Assembly: GCA_039182715.1 (NCBI GenBank)
Contig: JBCDBY010000082.1
Location: forward strand, 1-15,804
Direction of reading: 5' to 3'
DNA from: JBCDBY01 sp039182715
GTDB lineage: Bacteria; Planctomycetota; PLA2
Length of the DNA: 15,804 nucleotides
The translations under genes and the position numbers were made by a program. The notes under the pieces were generated by a model. The model was not told where the DNA came from and made no database searches. It was given only the letters and a program-made list of their open reading frames with translations. Shown piece by piece: positions 1-6,624 of the stretch; within the stretch, counting starts at the first letter, position 1, and every line of letters begins with the position of its first letter.

Positions 1-367
1 CGCCTCTAGTGTCGCGGCCTCTCGCCACTGGGTGGTTCGCGTCTGGTTGGCTCGCGTTTGGGGGGCTCGTGCGTTGGGGACCCGCTCCCTGGACCCGCCG
101 GGCGCAGACGAAAGCGTCCGCTCTGGGTGACTCGCGCCACCATGCGGTGCGGATCCGCACAGTCGACTTTGCGCGGGTTTGGCCGAGTCTGCACGCGAAG
201 TACACGCAAAAGCAGCCTGATGGGCGGAAAATCCGAAACCAGTCGTTGGTAGCTTGCGTAATAAGTACCGGGTGGTCTGGAGTTTGCATCCAAAACCACC
301 GATCTACTCAACAGAAGGGTACGTCACAAACGATCGCTCCGCTGCCGACCACGAGAGAGAAGTTGCC
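1..367. other. Gene-free leader region
   Basis: I find no convincing gene here. Reading frames are open on both strands at the left end, but their translations are low-complexity and lack any domain. From about 160 onward the DNA is visibly less G+C-rich than the coding regions, as expected for an intergenic region. It contains a degenerate 15-bp tandem repeat near the left end and a 14-bp palindrome at 147-160. I could not identify a convincing TTGNNN-N17-TANNNT promoter for the small ORF starting at 368. Confidence 0.5.
16..76. repeat. Degenerate 15-bp tandem repeat, four units
   Basis: Four successive units at about 16-30, 31-45, 46-60 and 61-76 share a CTCGCG-like core (TTCGCG in the second, shifted in the last) and mostly end in TG. 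The last unit has one extra base. Read as protein on the minus strand, the region gives five-residue repeats of the EPxxR kind. No matching gene could be established, so this may be the remnant of a coding repeat or a non-coding minisatellite. Confidence 0.4.
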
Positions 368-586
368 ATGGAAATCAGGTTTTACGCAGTCCAGAACGGG
401 AAGAAGTTCTACAAGGTCATCCTCCACGGCGAGGAGATCTTCTGCGGCACCAAGGGTGAGTGCCAGCGCTTCATCAAGATCCACAACGAGAAGGTCCAGC
501 GCAATCTCACCGAGAGCGCCAACCCGCGTCCCCGTCCGGGCCGCGTCCGGGTCTATCGCCGCCGCGTGGGAACGCCCGGTCTCTAG
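368..586 (+). CDS. Small basic hypothetical protein, 72 residues
   Basis: I do not recognise this family. The ORF starts at ATG 368, with a purine-rich GAGAGAAG about 5 to 12 bases upstream that can act as a ribosome binding site, and ends at TAG 584-586. Residues 1-45 look like a compact mixed alpha/beta domain, with alternating beta-like segments (FYAV, FYKVIL, EEIFCG) followed by a helix (ECQRFIKIHNEKV) and two cysteines (26 and 32). Residues 50-72 are a disordered Pro/Arg-rich tail that could bind nucleic acid or phospholipid. The upstream frame stays open to 254, but that extension is in poorer coding sequence. Codon use is strongly G/C-ending from 368 onward, which supports it being real. 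Function is unknown. Confidence 0.6.
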   Translation: MEIRFYAVQNGKKFYKVILHGEEIFCGTKGECQRFIKIHNEKVQRNLTESANPRPRPGRVRVYRRRVGTPGL

Positions 587-737
587 TTGGGGCTCTAGCC
601 AGGACTTTAAGTCGGGATCTCCAGACTCTGGAGGGGGAGCCGAGGTGCTCTTCCGCCCGTCGAGCGAATCGACTCTTCGAACATGCTGTGTGCCGGCCGG
701 ATGACGGCCGCGTTACACTGCTCCGCGATCAATACAC

Positions 738-765
738 AAGCCGTCTTCGGACGGCTTTCTTCGTT
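738..765 (+). terminator. Intrinsic terminator, 8-bp stem with TTCG loop
   Basis: AAGCCGTC (738-745) pairs perfectly with GACGGCTT (750-757) around a TTCG tetraloop, an exceptionally stable loop. The pyrimidine-rich tail TCTTCGTT follows. It would terminate transcription from the 72-residue ORF upstream. Oddly, it ends only 11 bases before the ATG at 769, so a transcript of the next gene must either read through it or start within or after it. Confidence 0.75.
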
Positions 766-768
766 CCC

Positions 769-2100
769 ATGCGCCCTTCGCTCCTCGTTCTGCTCATCTT
801 GCTGGTTGCGTCCGGCCCGGCCGGCGCCGCTCCGGGCCAGCGCTACGTCACCGAGATGGGACGACGCGTGCTCTCGCTATGCGACATGGTGGCGGTCGGA
901 GAGGTCACGTCCGTCAATCCGCCGTTTCGTGGCGTGAGCACGGCGCGATTTCGTGTCGCCGAGCACATCTCCAGTCTCGACAAGCGTCGCAGCTTGACGC
1001 TCATCTACATCGAGGACTACCTGGCGCCCGACGCGATCAAGGCGACCTTCGAGTCGACCACCGTCACGTTCGAGCCGCGCCGCTCCGCGGGCGCCGACAA
1101 GATTCTCGAGAACGAGGAGTCCGCCGCCGGCTCCACGCCGCGCGCGGCGACCGATCGTGAGGTGGCCAAGCCGCCGCGCACCGGTCCGGCCGGCCAGGGC
1201 GTGCGCCTGCTGAAGGGCGAGAAGGGCATCTTCTTTCTGCGCAAGCGCGGAGCGAGCTTCGCGATCGTCGGGTTCATTCCGGAGCGCGATCCGCTTTTCG
1301 ATCGCAAGCGGACGCGGCTGCGCGACGTGCTCTCCATCGAAGCGGTTTCGACTGTCGACGGTCGGGTGCGAGCCGCCAAGCGGTACTTCCTGCGCGGCCT
1401 CGGCTCGGCGGACCTCTGGGAGCGCGGAAACGCGGCGCGCGAGATCGAGGGACTCTCCTCCCGTTATGCCGGCGGATTCCAGCCGAAGGAGCGCCGCTAC
1501 CTGGCGGAACGCCTCTACGTCGAGAACAACCCGACGATCGCGTCGGCCCTGGAGCGCGCGGTGCGCAGCGTCGCGCCGCGTGAAGCGCTCGCCTACGCGT
1601 TCGAGGCGGAGGAGCGCGAGCGCTCGACCTACGCCAAGGCGCTCGAGCGCGAAGAAAAGATGATCGCGGCCGTGAAGATCCCGGAGATGAGGGCGGCCGA
1701 TCTCGTGCGTCTCGCCAACCGGTATGGCCGCGCGGCGACCGAGACGCTCTGCCGCTACCTCGGCGATGAGGCGGCGATCGTCCGGGAGACCGTCGCCGGG
1801 GTGCTCTCCCGACAAGGCGGCCCCTCCTGCCGGAACGCACTGCGCGATGCGCTGGCGAAGGAGCGCGACCCCGACGCGGCGCGCGCCATGATCCATACCC
1901 TCGGCGTGAAGAGCGATCCGCAGGCGGTGCGGTTGATCGAACGGCGACTTGCGACCCCGGACCTCGAGCGCGCGTCGGCGCAGGCGCTGGGTCGAATCGG
2001 CACCCCGGAAGCGTTCGCGGCGCTTCGACGGTACCGTCCGCAGGCGAGCGCGTCGGTCCGCGGATACATCGACGTGCTGCTGAAGGATCGCAAGTCGTGA
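769..2100 (+). CDS. Exported HEAT-repeat protein, first gene of the TolC operon
   Basis: The 443-residue protein begins with a clear signal peptide (hydrophobic LLVLLILLVA at 5-14, likely cleavage after AGA near 20), so it is exported. Residues 33-110 form a beta-rich region beginning CDMVAVGEVTSV, similar in pattern to N-terminal beta domains of secreted bacterial proteins of unknown role. Residues 105-145 are a low-complexity linker, then GVRLLKGEKGIFFLRK. The C-terminal third (about 310-440) is made of helical pairs such as EAAIVRETVAGVLSRQG and ASAQALGRIGTPEAFAALR, typical of HEAT or PBS-lyase-like repeats that serve as protein-binding scaffolds. ATG 769 is chosen because the signal peptide starts there; the frame is open further upstream but lacks sense. 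The stop overlaps the GTG start of the TolC-family gene by 3 bases of a GTGA junction, implying translational coupling. Specific function unknown; a periplasmic adaptor is an inference. Confidence 0.75.
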   Translation: MRPSLLVLLILLVASGPAGAAPGQRYVTEMGRRVLSLCDMVAVGEVTSVNPPFRGVSTARFRVAEHISSLDKRRSLTLIYIEDYLAPDAIKATFESTTVTFEPRRSAGADKILENEESAAGSTPRAATDREVAKPPRTGPAGQGVRLLKGEKGIFFLRKRGASFAIVGFIPERDPLFDRKRTRLRDVLSIEAVSTVDGRVRAAKRYFLRGLGSADLWERGNAAREIEGLSSRYAGGFQPKERRYLAERLYVENNPTIASALERAVRSVAPREALAYAFEAEERERSTYAKALEREEKMIAAVKIPEMRAADLVRLANRYGRAATETLCRYLGDEAAIVRETVAGVLSRQGGPSCRNALRDALAKERDPDAARAMIHTLGVKSDPQAVRLIERRLATPDLERASAQALGRIGTPEAFAALRRYRPQASASVRGYIDVLLKDRKS

Positions 2101-3698
2101 GGTGGGCCCTCGTGCTGCTCGCGCTGTCGACCGCCCTCGTGTGGGCGGAGGATCCGCCCCCTGCGGACGAGCCCCCCGCGGACGAGCCGCCCCGTACGGA
2201 TGCGCCCGCGCCCGACGTGACGAGCAAGCCGGTACGGCCCCGTCGCAGCATCTCGTTCGAGGACGCGATCGAGCTCGGCCTGGCCTACAACCTCGGACTC
2301 AAGAGCGCCCGCTTCGATGCACTCGTCGCGCGATTCCAGGTCGCGCGCGAGGACGCGCGCTGGGACTGGACGCTGGATTCCGAGCTGGGCGCCGGCGAGT
2401 CGCTCGTCCCGTCGCGCTCCGCGCTGGCGGGTGCGGACGTGGTCGACACCGACAGCGCCAATTTCGTGCTCGGCTTGACCAAGCCGTTTCGTTCGGGCGC
2501 GACGCTGGGTCTCAACTGGCGCAACGACCGGACGTTCTCGAACTCGACCTTCAACACGATCAACCCCGCCTACGATTCCGCGCTCGACATCACGCTGACC
2601 GTGCCGCTGCTGCGCGGCCGCGGCCGCAGCGTTCAGGAAGCCGCGCTGCGCGCGAGCCGCGCCGCCGCGGACGCCGCGCGATACGACTTCCTCAACCGCG
2701 CCGAGCTGCTCATCCAGGAGGTCGCCAACGCCTACTGGAACCTCGTCTTCCTGCAGGAGAGCGTGGATGTGCTCGAGAAGGCGCTCGAGGTCGCGCGCGA
2801 TACGGAGCGCATCGAGCTGCGCAAACTCGAGCCGGACATCGGTCGCGCCACCAAACTGACGGTGGCGCAGGCGCAGGCGGAGCGGTTCCGGCGCGAGGCC
2901 GATCTCATCGCGGGCCAGCTCGACGCCGAGAACGGCGCCGACACGCTGCGCCGCCTGATTCTGCCCTACACGGGAAATGCCGACGACGAGATCCTGATCG
3001 TCGCGAAGTCGGCGTTGCGCGACACCGCCTCGCGGCCGGACCTCAGTCTGCTGGTCGAGGAGGCGATGGGACGCCGCCAGACGCTCCGTCGCAGCGATGC
3101 GGTCATCGAGCAGCTGCAGGAGGATCTCGTCGCGGCACGCAACAACCTCCGGATCCGCCTCGACTTCGACGCGACCGTGACCTCGCGCGGCGTCGCCGGC
3201 AATCTCGAGCAGAGCGCCGCGGACGTCTTCCGCTGGGACACGCCGAGCTACGCGGGCGCCTTCACGCTCAGCTGGCCGATCGGCCGGCGCGACGCGAAAG
3301 CCGCCGTGCAGCAGGCGCAGCTGCGTCTCGACCAGGCGCGCGTGAACCGGCAGGAGACGCTCAACCTGGTGATTTCCGAGGTGCGTCGCGCGTATCGCAC
3401 CCTCGGCAGCAACGCGCGTGAGATCGGAGTGCGGCGCGACGAGCTCAAGGCGAGTATCGAAGCGCTGGAGGGCGAGCGCGCGCGGCTGAAGCGCGGCGTC
3501 TCGACGGTGCTGGACGTCTCGCGGCTGGAGGAGAACGCCGTGCAGGCGGCGCTCCGGCTGCTGCAGGCGCAGACCCTGCTCGAGCGCGCGGACGTCGAGA
3601 TGCAGCGCAGCAGCGGCACGCTGCTCGACCGCTGGAACGTCAAGTTCGATCCCAACCTCGAATCGAACCGCGAGAAGCAGGAATCCAGGAAGTCGTGA
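2097..3698 (+). CDS. TolC-family outer-membrane efflux/secretion protein
   Basis: The 533-residue protein has a signal peptide (RWALVLLALSTALVWA, cleavage near 17), then a Pro/Glu/Asp-rich spacer (about 18-47) with two PPADE units, then two halves typical of the outer membrane efflux protein family. Each half has long amphipathic helices: first ISFEDAIELGLAYNLGLKSARF (51-73), then the helix with ANAYWNLVFLQESV, and in the second half RQTLRRSDAVIEQLQEDL and the terminal LEENAVQAALRLLQAQTLLERA. Membrane strands such as SANFVLGLTKPFRSGATLGLNW and AGAFTLSWPIGRRDAK lie between. Such proteins form trimeric outer-membrane channels with periplasmic helical barrels. The GTG start overlaps the preceding stop, with AAGGA 9 bases upstream. 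No inner-membrane pump or membrane-fusion gene lies next to it; instead HEAT-repeat proteins flank it, which is unusual. Substrate unknown. Confidence 0.9.
   Translation: MRWALVLLALSTALVWAEDPPPADEPPADEPPRTDAPAPDVTSKPVRPRRSISFEDAIELGLAYNLGLKSARFDALVARFQVAREDARWDWTLDSELGAGESLVPSRSALAGADVVDTDSANFVLGLTKPFRSGATLGLNWRNDRTFSNSTFNTINPAYDSALDITLTVPLLRGRGRSVQEAALRASRAAADAARYDFLNRAELLIQEVANAYWNLVFLQESVDVLEKALEVARDTERIELRKLEPDIGRATKLTVAQAQAERFRREADLIAGQLDAENGADTLRRLILPYTGNADDEILIVAKSALRDTASRPDLSLLVEEAMGRRQTLRRSDAVIEQLQEDLVAARNNLRIRLDFDATVTSRGVAGNLEQSAADVFRWDTPSYAGAFTLSWPIGRRDAKAAVQQAQLRLDQARVNRQETLNLVISEVRRAYRTLGSNAREIGVRRDELKASIEALEGERARLKRGVSTVLDVSRLEENAVQAALRLLQAQTLLERADVEMQRSSGTLLDRWNVKFDPNLESNREKQESRKS
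2163..2192 (+). repeat. 15-bp tandem duplication in the TolC-family gene
   Basis: Two adjacent 15-bp units (2163-2177 and 2178-2192) differ at one position and encode the repeated ADEPP residues in the Pro/acidic spacer just after the signal peptide. The segment probably tolerates length change because it is a disordered linker ahead of the folded barrel. Confidence 0.7.
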
Positions 3699-5422
3699 CC
3701 GGGCGCGGGATGCTCCTGCTCGCATTGCTCGCGGGCGTGGGTTGGGGCGTCGTTTCGTGGAAGCAGGCTCGCGACGCGGAAGAGCTGAAGCAGGCGTCGC
3801 GCCGCGAACCGTTCGTGCTCCCGCGACCCGACGACCGGGCCAAGGCGGCCTACTTCTTCCAGCTCCTCTCGTCGGGCAAGACGATCCGGATGGCCGACCA
3901 GAACATCCCGGCGTGGCGCATCCTCGGGCGGGCCGGGTTGCTGGAGGGCGGGACGAGATCCCTCGACTACCTGCTCGACCCCGCGCTCACGAAGTCCCTG
4001 TTCGCGGCGCCGAACCGGCTGACCAACATTCTGCAGCTCCTGCCGGCGATGCCCGAGGCGACGGCGCATCCGCGCTACGAGCCGTTCCTGCGCTACTGGC
4101 TCGATCCGCGCAACTGCCCGCCGGATACGCCGGGGTTCCGCGCGGCCGAGGAGATTCGCAAGGACATCTTCGCGACCTTCCGCAGCAATCCCCCCGCGTG
4201 GAGCACGGAGTACTGCGAGCAGGAGCTGCGTCGCGCCGATCCGTTGCACGACCATCGTCAGACCGCGCTCGCCGTGCTGCTCTATCACGGGCGCACCAAG
4301 GTCATCCGCGAGGTGTTCGATGATCTGCCGCCCAACGAGGAGGAGCCGGATATCGAGCTGAAGGCGTTCGTCCTCAACCAGATGCGCTCGTACGCGGCAT
4401 CGGCGCAAGTCGAGGAGCGTCGCGAGGGCGTGCGGCAGCTCGACGCGATCCTGCGCAAGACGGCGAAGCAGGGCGATCTGTACGCGCGCGCCCTGGCCGC
4501 TTCGACGCGCGTCCGGTTGGGGGAAGAAGGAGCCGTCGATACGCTGCTGGGGATCTATGAGGAGGGTGTGCGCACCCAGCAGGAGGAGCTGGCGTGGTCT
4601 GCGCTGCTCTTTCTTGCCGAAGACGTCGACGATCCGCGCGTGGCCACGATCTGCTGGAAACGGCTCGATCAGACGCCGCGCGTCTACGACTACACCTATC
4701 GCTTCGCCCTCAAGATCCTCGCCGTGCGGCAGATCGATGACGAGACACTGCGCGAGCGCATCTGGGACTACGTGGCGCAGACGTCGCTGCGCGACCTCAA
4801 CGCGCTGCAGTGGTTGAACCAGCGGCCGGAGGAACGCCCGCGCATCGCCGAGCGGTTGCGCGAAGGGTTGCGCAGCGGATCCTCCGAGGAGCAGGGCAAC
4901 GCCATCCGCTTCCTGACGTCGGATCGGGACCCCTATCCGGAGGTGCTTCCGGACCTCTTGCAGCTCGCGCAGGAGACGCCGTTCGGGCGCGGGCGCGCGC
5001 GCCTGTTCTCCTCGCTTGCGTCGATGAGGTTCGCCGGCGCCGTGCCCTACCTGCAGGCCGATCTCGCGGACCCGGATCCCGTCGTCCGTGCGGCGGCGGC
5101 GGCCAACCTGCTGACGTATGGGAGCGGCACGGACGTCGCGGAGCGACTCGATGCCGGCGACGAGGCGATGCTAGGTCCGATCGTGACGCGTGCGGGCGTG
5201 CTCGGGCGGCAGGGTGTCCCCAAGGAGCTGCTCGAGCCGCTGCTCCGGACGGTGGAGCGGGGCTCCAGCGAGGCGGCGCGGCTGCGGGCGCTCTTCGCCC
5301 TACGCTGCCGCGGTACGCTCGAGGGCGTCGAGACGCGGCTCATGCGCGCGTACGAGCTCGAGCCGAGCGGGAGGATCGCCGACGCCATCCGGGAGACGCT
5401 GGTGGAGCTGGCGCACCGGTGA
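3695..5422 (+). CDS. Membrane-anchored HEAT-repeat protein, third gene of the TolC operon
   Basis: The 575-residue protein starts at GTG 3695 within the GTGA overlap with the TolC-family gene; AGGA motifs lie at 3679-3682 and 3687-3690. ATG 3710 is an alternative start. Residues 6-21 (MLLLALLAGVGWGVVS) form one membrane anchor or uncleaved signal, placing the remainder in the periplasm. The rest is all-helical: FFQLLSSGKTIRMADQNIPAW, DLYARALAASTRVRLGEEGAV and, most clearly at about 430-560, HEAT-like units such as VPYLQADLADPDPVVRAAAAANLLTYG and SEAARLRALFALRCRG. HEAT arrays act as binding scaffolds and carry no catalytic site. Coupling to the TolC-family gene implies that the two are needed in similar amounts. 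Specific function not known; it could be a periplasmic scaffold for the channel. Confidence 0.75.
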   Translation: MTGRGMLLLALLAGVGWGVVSWKQARDAEELKQASRREPFVLPRPDDRAKAAYFFQLLSSGKTIRMADQNIPAWRILGRAGLLEGGTRSLDYLLDPALTKSLFAAPNRLTNILQLLPAMPEATAHPRYEPFLRYWLDPRNCPPDTPGFRAAEEIRKDIFATFRSNPPAWSTEYCEQELRRADPLHDHRQTALAVLLYHGRTKVIREVFDDLPPNEEEPDIELKAFVLNQMRSYAASAQVEERREGVRQLDAILRKTAKQGDLYARALAASTRVRLGEEGAVDTLLGIYEEGVRTQQEELAWSALLFLAEDVDDPRVATICWKRLDQTPRVYDYTYRFALKILAVRQIDDETLRERIWDYVAQTSLRDLNALQWLNQRPEERPRIAERLREGLRSGSSEEQGNAIRFLTSDRDPYPEVLPDLLQLAQETPFGRGRARLFSSLASMRFAGAVPYLQADLADPDPVVRAAAAANLLTYGSGTDVAERLDAGDEAMLGPIVTRAGVLGRQGVPKELLEPLLRTVERGSSEAARLRALFALRCRGTLEGVETRLMRAYELEPSGRIADAIRETLVELAHR

Positions 5423-5433
5423 CGGTTTTCGGA

Positions 5434-5463
5434 GAGTGAGGGGGCTGAGAGTGAGGGGGCTGA
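5434..5463. repeat. Perfect 15-bp direct tandem repeat
   Basis: The 15-bp unit GAGTGAGGGGGCTGA occurs twice in tandem (5434-5448 and 5449-5463), 11 bases after the stop of the HEAT-repeat gene. The second copy runs into the left arm of the large inverted repeat that follows, so the duplication has extended the outer edge of that arm. Confidence 0.85.
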
Positions 5464-5623
5464 GAGCGCGGAGGTTTCGCGCTGAGGAAGCTGAGGACTC
5501 CGCTGAGTTCGCTGAGGATAAATAGGGGGTCGCAGGACGTCTCGTTCCCCCCCCCTGTTTCATCTCAGCGATCTCAGCGGAACTCCGTCGCCTCAGCGCG
5601 ATTTCTCCGCGCTCTCAGCTCCC
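5455..5623. repeat. Large imperfect inverted repeat built from CTGAG motifs
   Basis: The left arm (5455-5529) and right arm (5547-5623) are reverse complements over about 75 bases with scattered mismatches and a one-base gap, around a centre of about 17 bases. The left arm holds repeated GCTGAG or CGCTGAG words, with CTCAGC on the right. The outer 19 positions match almost perfectly. The RNA from either strand would fold into one long hairpin. It lies between convergent genes (HEAT-repeat gene on plus, DUF5658-like gene on minus, stop at 5629), so it can act as a two-way terminator or mRNA 3' end protector. Similar short-word intergenic repeats are scattered in some Planctomycetota, Acidobacteriota and related genomes; whether this is a mobile REP-like element cannot be told from one copy. 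Confidence 0.8.
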
Positions 5624-5628
5624 GAACG

Positions 5629-6111
5629 CTACGCCATCCGCACGTAGATCACGTACAGATGGAAGACGAAGAGCGCCGCGTAGAGGACGAACGCCATGCG
5701 CAGCAGGAACCGCACCCGGTCGAAGCGCACGTGGAGCAGCAGGACGGACACGCCCAGGAGCGTGAAGAGGGACTTCGCAATGATGAATGCGTCGGTCCCG
5801 CCGGTCTGCAGGAAGTAGTCCATGACCGGGTTCGCCTCGCGGCCGCCCGCCTGCAGGTGGATCAGCGTGAAGACGAGATCGAGGAATGAGAGCACGACCA
5901 CGCCGCCCGCCAGCACCCACTCCTCGGTGGTGTAGCGATCGACGTAGATATTGCCCGCTTCGCCCACGCGTCGGGCGCCGCGACGGCGGCCGATGAACAT
6001 GTAGCGAGAGAACGGGCGCGTCGGGCGGCGACGCCGGTCGTGATCGCCGCGACGATCACCAACGGACGTGATGCCGGCCGCAACCGCCGGATGGACAGCT
6101 CCTTCAGACAC
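5629..6111 (-). CDS. Three-helix membrane protein with Arg-rich N-terminus (DUF5658-like)
   Basis: The 160-residue protein has a soluble basic N-terminus (about 1-55) containing DRRRRPTRPFSRYMFIGRRR, a conserved-looking Arg/Ser/Tyr segment. Three hydrophobic helices follow at about 66-86, 108-127 and 137-157. Between helices 1 and 2 lies LIHLQAGGREANPVMDYFL, the pattern I associate with the DUF5658 family (a D in helix 1, then G-RE-NP). Its function is not known. The GTG start at 6111 is preceded by GAGG 10 bases upstream and by a promoter-like extended -10. Its stop abuts the large inverted repeat. It is on the same strand as gcvTH but separated by a terminator and its own promoter, so it is probably transcribed alone. 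Confidence 0.7.
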   Translation of the reverse strand: MSEGAVHPAVAAGITSVGDRRGDHDRRRRPTRPFSRYMFIGRRRGARRVGEAGNIYVDRYTTEEWVLAGGVVVLSFLDLVFTLIHLQAGGREANPVMDYFLQTGGTDAFIIAKSLFTLLGVSVLLLHVRFDRVRFLLRMAFVLYAALFVFHLYVIYVRMA

Positions 6112-6132
6112 TCCTCGATTACCTCAAGCGCG

Positions 6133-6141
6133 AAGATAGCA
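6133..6141 (-). promoter_or_regulatory. Extended -10 promoter for the DUF5658-like gene
   Basis: On the minus strand the sequence reads TGCTATCTT, an extended -10 (TG, one base, then TATCTT) about 21 bases before the GTG start at 6111. No good -35 is found 17 bases upstream, where an extended -10 may not need one. The surrounding DNA is A/T-richer than the flanks. Confidence 0.4.
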
Positions 6142-6170
6142 AACGGGCGCGGGCACGCCGCCGCGGAAAG

Positions 6171-6197
6171 GCCCCGTCCGCGAACTTGGGACGGGGC
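6171..6197 (-). terminator. Hairpin terminator downstream of gcvH
   Basis: A perfect 9-bp stem (6171-6179 with 6189-6197) closes a 9-base loop 35 bases downstream of the gcvH stop. On the minus strand it is followed by CTTTCC, a short and interrupted T-tract. It probably ends the gcvTH transcript. The weak T-tract makes it a modest intrinsic terminator. Confidence 0.55.
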
Positions 6198-6231
6198 ATT
6201 CTGAGACAGTGATGAGCCGATTGGACGATCG

Positions 6232-6618
6232 CTACTCGGCGGCGTCGAGCATGGACTCGTAGCCCGCCAGGTCGATCATCTTCTCGTAGCCGGCCGCGTC
6301 GCTGACCTCGATCTTGATGAGCCAGCCGCCGCCGAACGGATCGGCACCGAGGCCCGAGGGATCGTCGCCGAGTGCGCTGTTGACTTCCTTCACGGTGCCG
6401 TCGACGGGCGAGTAGACCTCACCGACCGCCTTGACCGATTCGATCTCGCAGGTCGTGTCGCCGGCGGACAGTTCCGCACCCTCGTCGGGCAGATCGATGA
6501 ACACGATGTCGCCGAGCGCTTCGACGGCGTAGTCGGTGATGCCGAGCGTGAGCACGCCGTCCTCGAGCTTGGCCCACTCGTGGCTCTCGGCGTATCGAAT
6601 GTCGTTGGGTCGCGCCAT
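6232..6618 (-). CDS. gcvH: Glycine cleavage system H protein
   Basis: The 128-residue protein is the lipoyl carrier that moves the aminomethyl group of glycine from the P protein to the T protein and is then re-oxidised by the L protein (cytoplasm). The family signature is complete: RYAESHEW at 8-15, ITDYAVEALGDIVFIDLP, then the lipoylation site CEIESVKAVGEVYSPVDG with the modified lysine at 63, and GGGWLIKIEV near 100. Length is normal for the family. ATG 6618 is preferred because the family begins close to this residue; GTG 6624, two codons upstream, is closer to the GGAGG element and is an alternative. It starts 6 bases after the gcvT stop and so is in one operon with it. Confidence 0.96.
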   Translation of the reverse strand: MARPNDIRYAESHEWAKLEDGVLTLGITDYAVEALGDIVFIDLPDEGAELSAGDTTCEIESVKAVGEVYSPVDGTVKEVNSALGDDPSGLGADPFGGGWLIKIEVSDAAGYEKMIDLAGYESMLDAAE

Positions 6619-6624
6619 CTCCAC

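Noticed and set aside
9..704. A 231-codon plus-strand frame at the left edge starting at GTG
   Set aside because: Composition changes abruptly, it overlaps the better-supported ORF at 368-586 and it runs through the intergenic region.
1755..3725. A 656-codon open frame on the minus strand under the TolC-family gene
   Set aside because: Low-complexity Arg/Leu/Val-rich translation; the plus strand has a signal peptide and two TolC-like halves.
5434..5623. Insertion sequence or CRISPR array at the CTGAG repeats
   Set aside because: There is no transposase, no target duplication that can be defined, and no regular repeat-spacer spacing.
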